This document shows, in pieces, positions 1-8,436 of a DNA stretch of 46,191 nt (its first letter is position 1; each line of letters starts with the position of its first letter). The notes under the pieces were generated by a model. That model was not told the DNA's origin. It saw nothing but the letters and a program-made list of their open reading frames with translations, and ran no database searches. The position numbers and the translations under genes were made by a program. The stretch spans positions 1-46,191 of the forward strand of contig CAYRLW010000026.1 of the NCBI GenBank assembly GCA_964425215.1, in the 5' to 3' direction. This DNA is from CAYRLW01 sp964425215 (GTDB lineage Bacteria; Spirochaetota; Spirochaetia; Treponematales; Breznakiellaceae).

Positions 1-317
1 ATGATCCGAAAGGTCTTGTCCGGTATAAGCCCTCCGACGATGGCCCCTATACCGATACCGATTATCGCCCAGGGGAGGGTTCGTTTAAGGTGGGGAACGC
101 TGGGGTCGTGTCGATAGCTCCATACCGCGGGAAGGTCGGCGGTCATGAGTACCCCGAGTAGGAGCCCCGTGGAATACCGGCCCCCAAAGGCCACGGCCAT
201 AAGGGGGGCGGCGATAAGGGCTCCTCCGTCCAAGCCCGCTTTATTAAGCCCTATTAAAACCGCCGAAATAACGAAGGTAACCCATTGTAGAAGGGAAAAG
301 GATGCGATTAAATCCAT
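1..317 (-). CDS. TauE/SafE-family membrane permease, C-terminus cut by window edge
   Basis: Reading the minus strand from the ATG at 317 gives an uninterrupted frame of about 105 codons that runs off the window. It starts MDLIASFSLLQWVTFVISAV and contains a small-residue loop (NKAGLDGGALIAAP), then further hydrophobic segments. The placement of this Gly-rich loop after the first membrane helix resembles the TauE/SafE (COG0730) family of sulfite or other organoanion exporters in the inner membrane. Only the N-terminal part is present, so the substrate cannot be judged. No Shine-Dalgarno precedes the ATG, and a TATAGT box lies 9 nt upstream. The gene is divergent from the ATP synthase operon. 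Confidence 0.7.
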   Translation of the reverse strand, partial: MDLIASFSLLQWVTFVISAVLIGLNKAGLDGGALIAAPLMAVAFGGRYSTGLLLGVLMTADLPAVWSYRHDPSVPHLKRTLPWAIIGIGIGAIVGGLIPDKTFRI

Positions 318-326
318 TGTGGGTCT

Positions 327-332
327 ACTATA
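327..332 (-). promoter_or_regulatory. -10 box (TATAGT) of the TauE-like gene
   Basis: TATAGT on the minus strand ends 9 nt before the ATG at 317. The usual distance from -10 to transcription start would leave a leader of about 3 nt. No good -35 is visible at 16-18 nt. The same TATAGT box recurs in front of other genes in this window. Confidence 0.5.
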
Positions 333-521
333 GCACCGGAAGGGGACCGCAATATAGGGGTTCCCGTACAGTTACTACGCTTTTGCGACCCCTACGGTTG
401 AACCTTCCCCAATTGTTGGTAAAAATACCCTTTGTTTTGGTAGAATTGCCTAATATTTCGTAAAAACCGCACTGTATGCGAAAATAGTTTGAAATTTTAC
501 CTTCTTTTAACCGTTTTAGTC

Positions 522-550
522 TTGTCTTTTATTTTTGAAAGTTTTACCAT
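522..550 (+). promoter_or_regulatory. Candidate promoter of the ATP synthase operon
   Basis: TTGTCT (522-527) and TACCAT (545-550) are separated by 17 nt and end 8 nt before the ATG at 559, so transcription would start at or next to the start codon. A weaker alternative upstream is TTGGTA (416-421) with TAGAAT (441-446), spacer 19. A perfect TATAAT at 552-557 has no usable -35. The rest of the 318-521 intergenic stretch shows no other clear feature. Confidence 0.45.
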
Positions 551-558
551 TTATAATC

Positions 559-1278
559 ATGGATTTGGGACAAAGACTAACAGAGGCCCTACGTTTTCAA
601 ACGGTATTCACCATCCATTTAGGAAGCGTCAGTCTTCCTATCACCGAAACGGTCATTATTACCTGGGTTGTGATGGCGTTCTTAATCATCCTTTCCCTCC
701 TGTTGACCCGGAAACTGAAGGAAGTCCCCACGGGAGCCCAGACCCTGCTAGAAGCCTTTGTGGACGGTCTGAACGGTTTTTCCAAAGAACAATTTGGGCA
801 TAAGCAGTACGTGTACGCCCCTTATATTGGAACGATTTTCCTCTTTTTAATCGTGGCGAACACCCTGCCCATGATATCTCCGGTCGGCGGATTTGGCCGT
901 CCTGCGCTTTTTGAATTAAAACCCCCGACCAGGGACATCAATATGACCGCCGCTTTAGCGATTATGACAATCCTTATCGTCATCGTGGCGGGTTTTAGGA
1001 AACGGGGTTTTAAGGGCTGGTTTAAGCACCTGGCCGAACCCATGCCCATGATGGTTCCCTTTAATCTAATGGAATATATCATAAAGCCCATGTCCCTGGC
1101 GCTCCGGCTTTTTGGGAATATTTTAGGAGCCTTTATCATTATGCAGTTAATAGAGGCGGTAGCGCCGATTGGGGTTCCTCCGGTGTTCTCCCTCTATTTC
1201 GATATTATCGATGGGCTTATTCAAGCCCTGGTATTTTCATTCTTAACAACCCTATACATAGCCGAATCGGTTGAATAG
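559..1278 (+). CDS. atpB: F-type ATP synthase subunit a
   Basis: Membrane subunit a of the Fo sector, which forms the ion half-channels against the c-ring. The 239-residue product is hydrophobic with about five to six membrane segments. It carries the essential arginine helix (SLALRLFGNILGAF) near residues 179-192. I chose the ATG at 559 over an in-frame TTG at 535. Neither has a Shine-Dalgarno, but the ATG fits the family N-terminus and lies 8 nt after a plausible -10 box. It is the first gene of the order a-c-b-delta-alpha-gamma-beta-epsilon. The uncertain point is the start, not the identity. Confidence 0.93.
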   Translation: MDLGQRLTEALRFQTVFTIHLGSVSLPITETVIITWVVMAFLIILSLLLTRKLKEVPTGAQTLLEAFVDGLNGFSKEQFGHKQYVYAPYIGTIFLFLIVANTLPMISPVGGFGRPALFELKPPTRDINMTAALAIMTILIVIVAGFRKRGFKGWFKHLAEPMPMMVPFNLMEYIIKPMSLALRLFGNILGAFIIMQLIEAVAPIGVPPVFSLYFDIIDGLIQALVFSFLTTLYIAESVE

Positions 1279-1294
1279 GGGAAGGAGTACGTGT

Positions 1295-1516
1295 ATGGAT
1301 CCGATTAAAGCTATTGGTGCGGGCATCGCGGTATTAACGGGACTGGGTGCGGGGATCGGTATCGGGCTCGCGACGGGCAAGGCTTCGGAGGCTATTTCTC
1401 GCCAGCCAGAAGCGTCGGGTAAAATTCAGGGCGTTTTCTTCCTGGGTATCGCCTTGGCGGAAGCTACCGCTATCTACGGCTTTGTTATTTCCATCCTCCT
1501 TATCGTAATGAAATAA
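1295..1516 (+). CDS. atpE: F-type ATP synthase subunit c
   Basis: Ring-forming proteolipid of 73 residues, a hairpin of two membrane helices joined by the polar loop ISRQPEASGKI. The ion-binding carboxylate is the Glu in ALAEATAIYG of helix 2. AAGGAG lies 7 nt before the ATG at 1295, so I discard the longer frame beginning at 1271. Compared with the Na+-binding c subunit of Ilyobacter, the helix-1 glutamine (GVGQG) is replaced by isoleucine (GIGIG) and the serine after the Glu is alanine. This argues for H+ rather than Na+ coupling, which is an inference. Confidence 0.95.
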   Translation: MDPIKAIGAGIAVLTGLGAGIGIGLATGKASEAISRQPEASGKIQGVFFLGIALAEATAIYGFVISILLIVMK

Positions 1517-1531
1517 TCGAGTGAGCCTCGT

Positions 1532-2014
1532 ATGCTCGATTTCTCGATAACTTTTTTTATTACGATTCTTAATATCGCCCTTTTATACCTGATTTTAAGG
1601 GCGATCCTCTTTAAACCGGTTACCAAGTTCATGGAAAACCGGACGCAAAAGATCAAGGGTGAGCTTGAGCAGGCGGCCCGGGAAAAAGAACGGGCCGAGG
1701 CGTTGCGGAAACAGTACGAAGCTTCTATCCAAAGCGCCGAAGACGAGGGCGAGCGGATTATAAAAGAAGCCCGGGAATTGGCGCAAAAACAGGCTCAAGC
1801 TCTGGTGGAGCAGGGGAAAATCGACGCGGAAAACCTTCTAAAAGCGGCTAGGGTTCAAATAGAGGCGGAACGGCGGGTTCAAGCCCTGGCGTTCCAAGAG
1901 CAGGCCGCCACGCTGGTTATTTCCGCCACGGGCCGTTTGTTGGGCCGGGAAGTGAACGCCGAGGACGCCCAAAAGGCGGCCCAGCAATTCGTTTCCGAAT
2001 TGGGGATGAACTAA
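1532..2014 (+). CDS. atpF: F-type ATP synthase subunit b
   Basis: Peripheral-stalk subunit of 160 residues. One N-terminal membrane helix (roughly residues 3-27, SITFFITILNIALLYLILRA) is followed by a long, charged, heptad-like helix rich in Glu, Lys, Ala and Gln, typical of the b dimer that links Fo to the delta subunit. The length is normal for the family. It follows atpE by 15 nt, and atpH starts 1 nt after its stop codon, so translation is probably coupled. Confidence 0.93.
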   Translation: MLDFSITFFITILNIALLYLILRAILFKPVTKFMENRTQKIKGELEQAAREKERAEALRKQYEASIQSAEDEGERIIKEARELAQKQAQALVEQGKIDAENLLKAARVQIEAERRVQALAFQEQAATLVISATGRLLGREVNAEDAQKAAQQFVSELGMN

Positions 2015-2015
2015 T

Positions 2016-2612
2016 ATGCCGTCCTTTGAAGGATCCCGATGGGCCGAAGCGCTGGTAACCGTGGCGGGGGATGGCTCGGGGGAAGCGATTGAATTTTTAA
2101 AAATTCTTCGGTCTTCCCTGTACGGCGTTCCTTCGGGAACAAAATCGGATATCCCGGCGTTTCGTTCCCAGGCGGACTACTATTCGAACCATAAGATTGC
2201 TCAGCTTTTGTCCGCTTCGTTGACCAAAGTTCTCCCCCCGCAAGGTTCGCAGGAACTTTCGGGGCTAGAAGTCGGTCGCAGGGTGGCGATTTTAATGGCC
2301 CGCCGGGGATATCTGAATAGGTTGGACGAGGTGATCGAAGAAGCCTCGGCCCTTTTGGACCATCGTTCCGGTGTCCTTCGGGTCCACGTGGATACGGCCC
2401 AAGCCTTGAACGATCCACTCCGGAACGAACTGAAAACCGTGTTATTAAAAAAACTGGGAGCGAATTCGGTTGACCTGATTGAAGAGCTCCACGGCGAGCT
2501 TATCGCTGGATTCCGTATCCAAATTGGTTGGCAGAGGTTTGACGGAACTCTGCGGGGCAAACTCATGGCGTTGGGTAACGCCATGGGTGCCAAAAAACGA
2601 GGAGTCCTATAA
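2016..2612 (+). CDS. atpH: F-type ATP synthase subunit delta
   Basis: Peripheral-stalk cap (OSCP/delta), 198 residues. The C-terminal part has the family pattern of a Val/Leu-rich segment (HVDTAQALNDPLRNELKTVL) followed by a hydrophobic strand (LIAGFRIQIGWQRFDGTLRG), equivalent to the usual 'GG..I.IG....DGS..' ending. Sequence identity in this subunit is always low, so position between atpF and atpA carries much of the weight. Its TAA stop overlaps the atpA ATG by one base (TAATG). Confidence 0.9.
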   Translation: MPSFEGSRWAEALVTVAGDGSGEAIEFLKILRSSLYGVPSGTKSDIPAFRSQADYYSNHKIAQLLSASLTKVLPPQGSQELSGLEVGRRVAILMARRGYLNRLDEVIEEASALLDHRSGVLRVHVDTAQALNDPLRNELKTVLLKKLGANSVDLIEELHGELIAGFRIQIGWQRFDGTLRGKLMALGNAMGAKKRGVL

Positions 2613-4114
2613 TGGTAAAACTTGGGGATATCGCGAAGGTACTAGAAAGTGAGATTAAAACCTGGTCCAGCGAACCTATCCAGGAAAATATTGGTACGGT
2701 AGCCCAAATCGGCGATTCGGTCGCCCGAATTCGGGGCTTGGATAAGGCGGTATACGGAGAATTGGTCGAATTTTCCCGGGGCGCCACGGGGATCGTGATG
2801 AACCTGGAGGAGGACGGCGTGGGGTGCGTCCTTTTAAGCGGCGAGTCCCTGGTGAAAGACGGGGACGAGGCGAAGGGAACGGGGAGGGTCATGTCCGTCC
2901 CCGTGGGTCCCGCGCTGATCGGCCGGGTCGTGGATCCCCTGGGGCGGCCCTTGGACGGCAAGGGTGCCATTGACGCTTCGGAACAACGGCCCGTAGAATC
3001 CCCCGCCCCGGGGGTTATCGACCGGCAGGGGGTCAATAAACCCCTGCAAACGGGGGTACTATCGGTGGATGCCATGGTGCCCATCGGCCGGGGCCAGCGG
3101 GAATTGATAATCGGGGATCGGCAAACCGGGAAAACGGCCCTGGCGGTGGATACGATTATCAACCAAAAGGGAAAGGATGTAATTTGCGTCTATTGCGCCA
3201 TCGGCCAAAAGGCCTCTTCCGTGGCGGGGATCCTGCATAATTTGGAAAAATATGGGGCCATGGAATACACCTTTGTGGTGCTGGCGTCCGCGTCGGTCCC
3301 CGCGGCTTTACAATATTTGGCTCCCTATTCGGCCTGCGCGATGGCGGAATACTTTATGTACCAGGGGAAGGACGTGCTGATTATCTACGACGATCTTTCC
3401 AAGCACGCGGTGGCCTACCGGACTATCTCCCTTCTGCTCCGCCGGCCGCCGGGCCGGGAAGCCTTCCCGGGGGACGTGTTTTACCTCCATTCCCGGTTGT
3501 TGGAACGGGCGGCCCGTCTGTCGGACCAGCGGGGCGGCGGTTCCCTCACCGCCCTGCCGATCATCGAAACCCAGGCGGGGGACATATCATCCTATATTCC
3601 TACCAACGTCATTTCGATCACCGACGGGCAGATCTTCCTGGATTCGGAGCTGTTCTTTTCCGGCTTCCGTCCCGCCATCGACGTGGGACTCTCGGTAAGC
3701 CGGGTCGGCGGAGCGGCGCAAACCAAAGCTGTCCGGAAGGTGGCGGGCCGGTTGCGGCTTGACCTGGCCCAGTACCGGGAGCTGGCGGCCTTCTCCCAGT
3801 TTGGCAGTGACCTGGATAAGGCTACCCAAGATAAGTTGGCCCAGGGGGCTCGGTTGATGGAGGTCCTAAAGCAGGTCCAATTTGCTCCCCGCTCCATGGA
3901 GGACCAGGTGGTTATGCTGTACGCGGCCATCAACGGGTACCTGATGGATCGGGAATTATCGGCGGTTCAGGACTTCCTGCGGGGGCTTTTGGAATACCTG
4001 CGTATTAAAAATCCGGATGTGTTGGATCAGATTGCTAAAACCGGGGAACTCAAAGCCGATGTGGAAGAAAATTTGAAAAAGGCGATAGAAAATTTCGCTT
4101 CCCTAAAGCGATAG
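2612..4114 (+). CDS. atpA: F-type ATP synthase subunit alpha
   Basis: Non-catalytic nucleotide-binding subunit of F1, 500 residues, normal length. It has the beta-barrel N-terminus, a P-loop GDRQTGKTAL near residue 169, the Walker B region VLIIYDDLSKHAVAYR, the arginine finger in SVSRVGGAAQTKAV, and the C-terminal helical bundle. The start is set by the TAATG overlap with atpH and by GAGGAG upstream. Nothing is truncated. Confidence 0.97.
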   Translation: MVKLGDIAKVLESEIKTWSSEPIQENIGTVAQIGDSVARIRGLDKAVYGELVEFSRGATGIVMNLEEDGVGCVLLSGESLVKDGDEAKGTGRVMSVPVGPALIGRVVDPLGRPLDGKGAIDASEQRPVESPAPGVIDRQGVNKPLQTGVLSVDAMVPIGRGQRELIIGDRQTGKTALAVDTIINQKGKDVICVYCAIGQKASSVAGILHNLEKYGAMEYTFVVLASASVPAALQYLAPYSACAMAEYFMYQGKDVLIIYDDLSKHAVAYRTISLLLRRPPGREAFPGDVFYLHSRLLERAARLSDQRGGGSLTALPIIETQAGDISSYIPTNVISITDGQIFLDSELFFSGFRPAIDVGLSVSRVGGAAQTKAVRKVAGRLRLDLAQYRELAAFSQFGSDLDKATQDKLAQGARLMEVLKQVQFAPRSMEDQVVMLYAAINGYLMDRELSAVQDFLRGLLEYLRIKNPDVLDQIAKTGELKADVEENLKKAIENFASLKR

Positions 4115-4123
4115 GGGGAATCG

Positions 4124-5011
4124 ATGGCTAGTTTACGGGATGTCCGGGGCCGGATGAAGGCGATCACCCAGACCTTACAGGTTACCAAGGCGATGAAACT
4201 TATTTCCACCGCCAAAATGCGAAAATCCCGTCGTACCCTGGACGAGGCTCGGCCTTTTTTTGATCGGATTCGGCATTCGATGATCGACGTGGTAAGCCAT
4301 TCGGAAGCCGTAGAATCCGACTATTTTGATATGCGGGAGAAACAGGCGGAACGCCGTTCCATGGTGGTTCTGGTGACCAGCGATCGGGGACTTGCGGGGG
4401 GGTATAACGCCAACGCGGTTAAGCATGCGGAAGAGCTGTGTTCCCGGCTTCCAAACCCCTTTTTGGTGCTGATTGGAAATATCGGGATGCGGTATTTATC
4501 CCGTTCTCCCTACCCGGTGTTGGAAAACTTTTCCCTCCGGTCCCAGGCCCCCCAACTGCACGACGCCCAAGAGATCACGGACTTTCTTATTTCCCAATTC
4601 TTATGGGGTATGGCCGATGAAGTCCACGTGGTGTACACCCGGATGAAGAGTTCCATCCTCCTCATCCCCGAATCGATAAAGATACTGCCTTTGGATGCGG
4701 CCCTATTTAAAATTGAAGAAAAGGAACGTAACGGGGGAAAGGGTGGGGGTAAACAGTTTGAGTACCTGCCCGATCCGGTAACCGTCTTTGACGCGCTGGT
4801 TCCCCTGTACGTTAAAGGCATAGTGTACGGCGCCCTGGTAGAGTCCTACGCGTCGGAACAGAGCGCCCGAATTACCGCCATGGATGAGGCGTCTAAAAAC
4901 GCTGATACCATGTTGCAATCCCTGCGTTTAGCCTATAACCGGGCTCGTCAGGCGATGATAACCCAAGAGGTTTCGGAGATTGTCTCCGGAGCGGCGGCAT
5001 TAGAGAATTGA
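4124..5011 (+). CDS. atpG: F-type ATP synthase subunit gamma
   Basis: Central rotor shaft, 295 residues. Both long terminal helices are clear: MASLRDVRGRMKAITQTLQV with TKAMKLISTAKMRK at the N-terminus, and RITAMDEASKNADTM through TQEVSEIVSGAAALEN at the C-terminus. The middle domain includes SDRGLAGGYNAN. A short Gly/Lys-rich loop near residue 205 (EEKERNGGKGGGKQFEY) is variable in the family. GGGGG precedes the ATG. It sits between atpA and atpD as expected. Confidence 0.95.
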   Translation: MASLRDVRGRMKAITQTLQVTKAMKLISTAKMRKSRRTLDEARPFFDRIRHSMIDVVSHSEAVESDYFDMREKQAERRSMVVLVTSDRGLAGGYNANAVKHAEELCSRLPNPFLVLIGNIGMRYLSRSPYPVLENFSLRSQAPQLHDAQEITDFLISQFLWGMADEVHVVYTRMKSSILLIPESIKILPLDAALFKIEEKERNGGKGGGKQFEYLPDPVTVFDALVPLYVKGIVYGALVESYASEQSARITAMDEASKNADTMLQSLRLAYNRARQAMITQEVSEIVSGAAALEN

Positions 5012-5021
5012 GGAGAATAGA

Positions 5022-6410
5022 ATGTCCAGCAATGGTATTGTAACCCAGGTTGTGGGCCCCGTAGTGGATGTGCGGTTTCCGGAAGGTCAGATTCCGGCGA
5101 TTTTAAATGCCCTGGAAATTCATGGCCCCTCGGGGACGGTTATCGCGGAAACGCTTCAGCATATTGGGGACGATAGGGTCCGCTGTGTGGCCATGGAGGC
5201 CACCGAGGGGCTTGCCCGGGGCTTGGAAGTGGTGGATACGGGAACGTCCATACGGGTTCCCGTGGGAGAAGAGGTTTTGGGCCGAATGTTCAGCGTGGTC
5301 GGTAAACCCATCGATGGGCTCGGCCCCTGCGCCGCCAAGGAATACTCGTCCATTCACAGCGCGGCGCCTACCTTCGAAGAACAGAAACCCGCTACGGAAA
5401 TCCTAGAAACGGGGATTAAGGTCATCGATTTGATCGCCCCCTACGCCAAGGGCGGAAAGGTCGGCCTTTTCGGGGGCGCGGGGGTCGGTAAGACGGTTAT
5501 CATTATGGAGCTGATCCGGAATATAGCCACCGAACATTCGGGGTATTCGGTGTTCGCCGGGGTCGGTGAACGATCCCGGGAGGGGGCGGACCTGTGGCAC
5601 GAAATGAACGAATCGGGGGTTATCTCTAAGACCGCCCTGGTGTTTGGTCAAATGAACGAGCCCCCCGGGGCCCGTATGAGAGTGGCCCTTTCCGGACTGA
5701 CCATGGCGGAATACTTCCGCGACAAGAGCGGCCAGGACGTTCTGTTGTTTATCGATAATATATTCCGGTTCATTCAGGCGGGGGCCGAGGTTTCCGCCCT
5801 GCTGGGACGGATCCCCAGCGCCGTAGGGTATCAGCCCACGTTAGCCAACGAAATGGGGGCCCTGCAAGAACGAATCGCCAGTACATCCAAGGGGTCCATC
5901 ACCAGCGTTCAAGCGGTGTACGTCCCCGCCGACGACCTGACCGACCCCGCTCCGGCCACCACCTTTGCCCATCTGGACGCCACCACGGTGCTGTCCCGAA
6001 AGATCGTCGAATTGGGGGTGTATCCCGCCGTGGACCCCCTGGATTCCACCTCCCGGATCCTGGACCCCGCGATTGTCGGGGAAGAACATTATACCATCGC
6101 CCGGCGGGTTCAGCAGACCCTGCAGAGGTACAAGGAACTGCAGGATATTATTGCAATTTTGGGTATGGACGAGTTGTCGGCGGAGGACAAGCTGACCGTA
6201 GCCCGGGCCCGGAAAATACAGCGGTTCTTTAGCCAGCCCTTTTTTGTGGCCGAACAGTTTACGGGTATTAAGGGCCGATACGTGCCCGTGGCGGAGACCG
6301 TTCAGGGCTTTAAGGCCATTTTGGACGGGGAGCTGGACGCGATTCCCGAGCAGGCGTTCTATATGGCCGGAAACATCGAGGATGTGCGGGAAAAAGCCAA
6401 GGAGCTGTAG
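5022..6410 (+). CDS. atpD: F-type ATP synthase subunit beta
   Basis: Catalytic subunit of F1, 462 residues. Visible motifs are the P-loop GGAGVGKTVI, the catalytic glutamate region GERSREG, the Walker B strand DVLLFIDNIFRF, the 'ALLGRIPSAVGYQPTL' signature, and a DELSEED-type loop that here reads DELSAED. GAGGAGA lies upstream of the ATG. The enzyme should make ATP from the ion gradient or hydrolyse ATP to build one; direction cannot be inferred from sequence. Confidence 0.97.
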   Translation: MSSNGIVTQVVGPVVDVRFPEGQIPAILNALEIHGPSGTVIAETLQHIGDDRVRCVAMEATEGLARGLEVVDTGTSIRVPVGEEVLGRMFSVVGKPIDGLGPCAAKEYSSIHSAAPTFEEQKPATEILETGIKVIDLIAPYAKGGKVGLFGGAGVGKTVIIMELIRNIATEHSGYSVFAGVGERSREGADLWHEMNESGVISKTALVFGQMNEPPGARMRVALSGLTMAEYFRDKSGQDVLLFIDNIFRFIQAGAEVSALLGRIPSAVGYQPTLANEMGALQERIASTSKGSITSVQAVYVPADDLTDPAPATTFAHLDATTVLSRKIVELGVYPAVDPLDSTSRILDPAIVGEEHYTIARRVQQTLQRYKELQDIIAILGMDELSAEDKLTVARARKIQRFFSQPFFVAEQFTGIKGRYVPVAETVQGFKAILDGELDAIPEQAFYMAGNIEDVREKAKEL

Positions 6411-6415
6411 GGTTT

Positions 6416-6826
6416 ATGGCAAAACTAGTCAACCTGCAGGTTCATACCCCCTACCGCTTGTTTTATTCAGGGGCTGTAGAGGCGGTGGTGGCCGATTTAG
6501 CCGACGGTCAGATCGGCGTGCGAGCCGATCACACCCCCTTTATCGCGCCCCTTAAAACGAGCGTACTTCGAATTTTAGATAGCGAAGGAACTTGGAAAGA
6601 GGCTGCGGTTACCGAAGGGGTAATGGAAGTTAACGAAGAAGGGATAATCGTGCTCTCCGGCGCCGCCGAGTGGCCCGAGGAAATTGATCGGGACAGGGCT
6701 TTAAAGGCTAAAGAGCAAGCGGAAAACGAGTTGAACGATACCCAGTTCGTGTTCGATACCCTCCGGACTAAGGCCCGGCTTGCGCGGGCGAATAACCGCC
6801 TAACCGTAAAGGATCATTCCAAATAG
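6416..6826 (+). CDS. atpC: F-type ATP synthase subunit epsilon
   Basis: Regulatory rotor subunit, 136 residues. The N-terminal beta-sandwich includes DGQIGVRADHTPFIAPLKTS, matching the family signature 'G..GI...H.P....L'. A C-terminal two-helix region (DRDRALKAKEQAENEL onward) ends in a Lys-rich tail. It begins 5 nt after atpD and completes the eight-subunit set. The next gene starts 10 nt downstream, so the operon continues. Confidence 0.94.
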   Translation: MAKLVNLQVHTPYRLFYSGAVEAVVADLADGQIGVRADHTPFIAPLKTSVLRILDSEGTWKEAAVTEGVMEVNEEGIIVLSGAAEWPEEIDRDRALKAKEQAENELNDTQFVFDTLRTKARLARANNRLTVKDHSK

Positions 6827-6836
6827 GCGGCAACCT

Positions 6837-7649
6837 TTGAAGCCCATCCGCGATTTTTCCCGATCCCAGGCTCGCAGGCTCCGGTATGTCTTGATGGATA
6901 TAGACGATACCCTTACCCGGGATGGGAAGCTGTATCCAGAGCCCTTTTCCGCCCTGTGGGCCCTAAAAAAGGCGGGCTTGTTCGTCATTCCCGTGACCGG
7001 CCGCCCGGCGGGGTGGTGCGATTGCATAGCCCGCCAATGGCCCGTGGATGGGGTGGTGGGGGAAAACGGCGCCCTGGCGTTTTGGGAAGAGCGCCCCTCG
7101 GAAAAAGGAAGTGGAACCCAGGCTCGGCTTCGGCAGGAGTTCCATCCCCAGGCCGTTCGGAACGACCATCCGGTGTTGGAAAAAATAAAACAACGGGCCT
7201 TGGCAGAAATTCCAGGACTGCGGGTGGCTAAGGATCAATTTTCCCGGATGTTCGATCTGGCGTTGGATTTTGCGGAAGAAGACCCGGTGCTTCCCCTTTC
7301 CGACGCGGTAAAAATACGGGATCTGGCCCTACAGGAAGGGGCCCGGGCTAAAATTTCTTCCATCCACGTTAACGTTTGGATGGGGGCCTACGATAAACTT
7401 TCCATGGCCGAAGGGTTTTTACAACGCCGTTTTGGGTGGAATGCCGAAACCGAGGCCGACCGGGTGGTATTCGTGGGCGATTCCCCCAACGACGAACCCA
7501 TGTTCGCCCGCTTCCCCCTGGCCTGCGCCGTGGCGAATATCCACCGGTACGGGGACCTGATTAAACATAAGCCCGCGTACGTAGCCTCCGCCGAATGCGG
7601 AGCCGGGTTCGCGGAAATCGCGGATATCCTTATCGAAAAGAGAACATGA
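6837..7649 (+). CDS. HAD superfamily hydrolase, Cof-type (IIB) phosphatase
   Basis: A 270-residue cytoplasmic phosphatase of the HAD fold. Motif I with the nucleophile is MDIDDTLTRDG, and the motif IV acidic pair is in VVFVGDSPNDEPMF. The region between them is large enough for a type II cap. The likely start is a TTG at 6837, because the first in-frame ATG lies inside motif I; a weak GGCGG precedes it. The substrate is unknown. The gene is 10 nt after atpC and overlaps the next gene by ATGA, so it is probably co-transcribed with the ATP synthase, with no obvious functional link. Confidence 0.8.
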   Translation: MKPIRDFSRSQARRLRYVLMDIDDTLTRDGKLYPEPFSALWALKKAGLFVIPVTGRPAGWCDCIARQWPVDGVVGENGALAFWEERPSEKGSGTQARLRQEFHPQAVRNDHPVLEKIKQRALAEIPGLRVAKDQFSRMFDLALDFAEEDPVLPLSDAVKIRDLALQEGARAKISSIHVNVWMGAYDKLSMAEGFLQRRFGWNAETEADRVVFVGDSPNDEPMFARFPLACAVANIHRYGDLIKHKPAYVASAECGAGFAEIADILIEKRT

Positions 7650-8347
7650 GGCATAAAAACGGCTCTTCTTCCTACTGGAAACTCCCCTTAGGTATGGCTA
7701 TCCTTTTTGAGGATGCGAATATAATCGTCATTAACAAACCGGAAGGCCTATTATCCGTCGCTACGGGTTCGGAACGGGACCGGACCGCGTACTGGATCCT
7801 CTGCGAGTACCTGCGGAAGCGGGGCGAAAAAAGACGGGTTGCGGCGGTCCATCGGCTGGACAGGGACACCTCCGGGGTGATGGTGTTCGCCAAATCGGGC
7901 CGGGTTAAACGGGAACTGATGACCGATTGGACCGATCGTATCGTCAAAAGGGAATACGTGGCCCTGGCGGAGGGCTTGATTTCGGAGAGCCCGCTGACCA
8001 TAGACGTTCCTCTTTTGGAGAACGGGCGGGGCACCATGGTCGCCGTTCCCGTTGGAACCCCCGGTAGCGTAAAAGCGGTGACCCATTACAGGGTTTTGGA
8101 AACCGGGAAACGGTACACCCTTATGGCTTTGGAATTGGAAACGGGTCGGCGCAACCAAATACGGGCCCATCTTGCGTGGCTGGGGCACCCGGTAGCGGGG
8201 GACCCCAAGTATGGGGCAAAGACCAACCCCCTGGGGCGGCTTGCTCTTCACGCGGATCTGCTGGTCCTAAAACACCCGACCACGGGCGCCCTGATGGAAT
8301 TTTCCGTCCCCGTTCCGCCGGCCTTCTACCGCGCCCTTTCGATGTAG
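7646..8347 (+). CDS. RluA-family RNA pseudouridine synthase
   Basis: The 233-residue protein has the RluA catalytic motif AAVHRLDRDTSGVMVFAKS, whose second Asp attacks the uridine, plus the later family strings LETGRRNQIRAHLAWLGHPV and GDPKYG. There is no N-terminal S4 domain, so it is a short form. The start at 7646 overlaps the HAD stop by ATGA, and a second possible start is the internal ATG before AILFEDANIIV. The target could be rRNA or tRNA and cannot be assigned. It is the last gene before a strong hairpin. Confidence 0.88.
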   Translation: MRHKNGSSSYWKLPLGMAILFEDANIIVINKPEGLLSVATGSERDRTAYWILCEYLRKRGEKRRVAAVHRLDRDTSGVMVFAKSGRVKRELMTDWTDRIVKREYVALAEGLISESPLTIDVPLLENGRGTMVAVPVGTPGSVKAVTHYRVLETGKRYTLMALELETGRRNQIRAHLAWLGHPVAGDPKYGAKTNPLGRLALHADLLVLKHPTTGALMEFSVPVPPAFYRALSM

Positions 8348-8348
8348 T

Positions 8349-8394
8349 AGCGAGTCCACTCCAAGAACCAATTGGTTTTTGGAGTGGACTCGCT
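8349..8394 (+). terminator. 46-nt near-perfect hairpin after the atp operon
   Basis: A 16-base arm (AGCGAGTCCACTCCAA, 8349-8364) is exactly complementary to 8379-8394. The loop itself contains the palindrome AACCAATTGGTT. It begins two bases after the rluA-like stop codon. ATTTTC follows, so it fits a terminator although the T-run is short. It lies between convergent genes and could act on both strands. Confidence 0.75.
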
Positions 8395-8436
8395 ATTTTC
8401 CCGGTTTCAGCCGCGTGTAAGGCCCCCCTGAAGCGG

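Noticed and set aside
552..557. Perfect TATAAT one base before the atpB ATG
   Set aside because: It has no -35 at 15-19 nt and would start transcription inside the gene; TTGTCT with TACCAT fits better.
535..558. TTG at 535 as start of atpB
   Set aside because: No Shine-Dalgarno, and the eight added residues do not resemble subunit a; the ATG at 559 fits family and promoter.
489..803. Reading frame of 104 codons over the atpB start
   Set aside because: It runs out of frame through conserved subunit a sequence and has no family features.
2201..2593. Long minus-strand frames inside the atp and other operons
   Set aside because: They mirror GC-rich codon bias of real genes on the opposite strand and have no recognisable domains.
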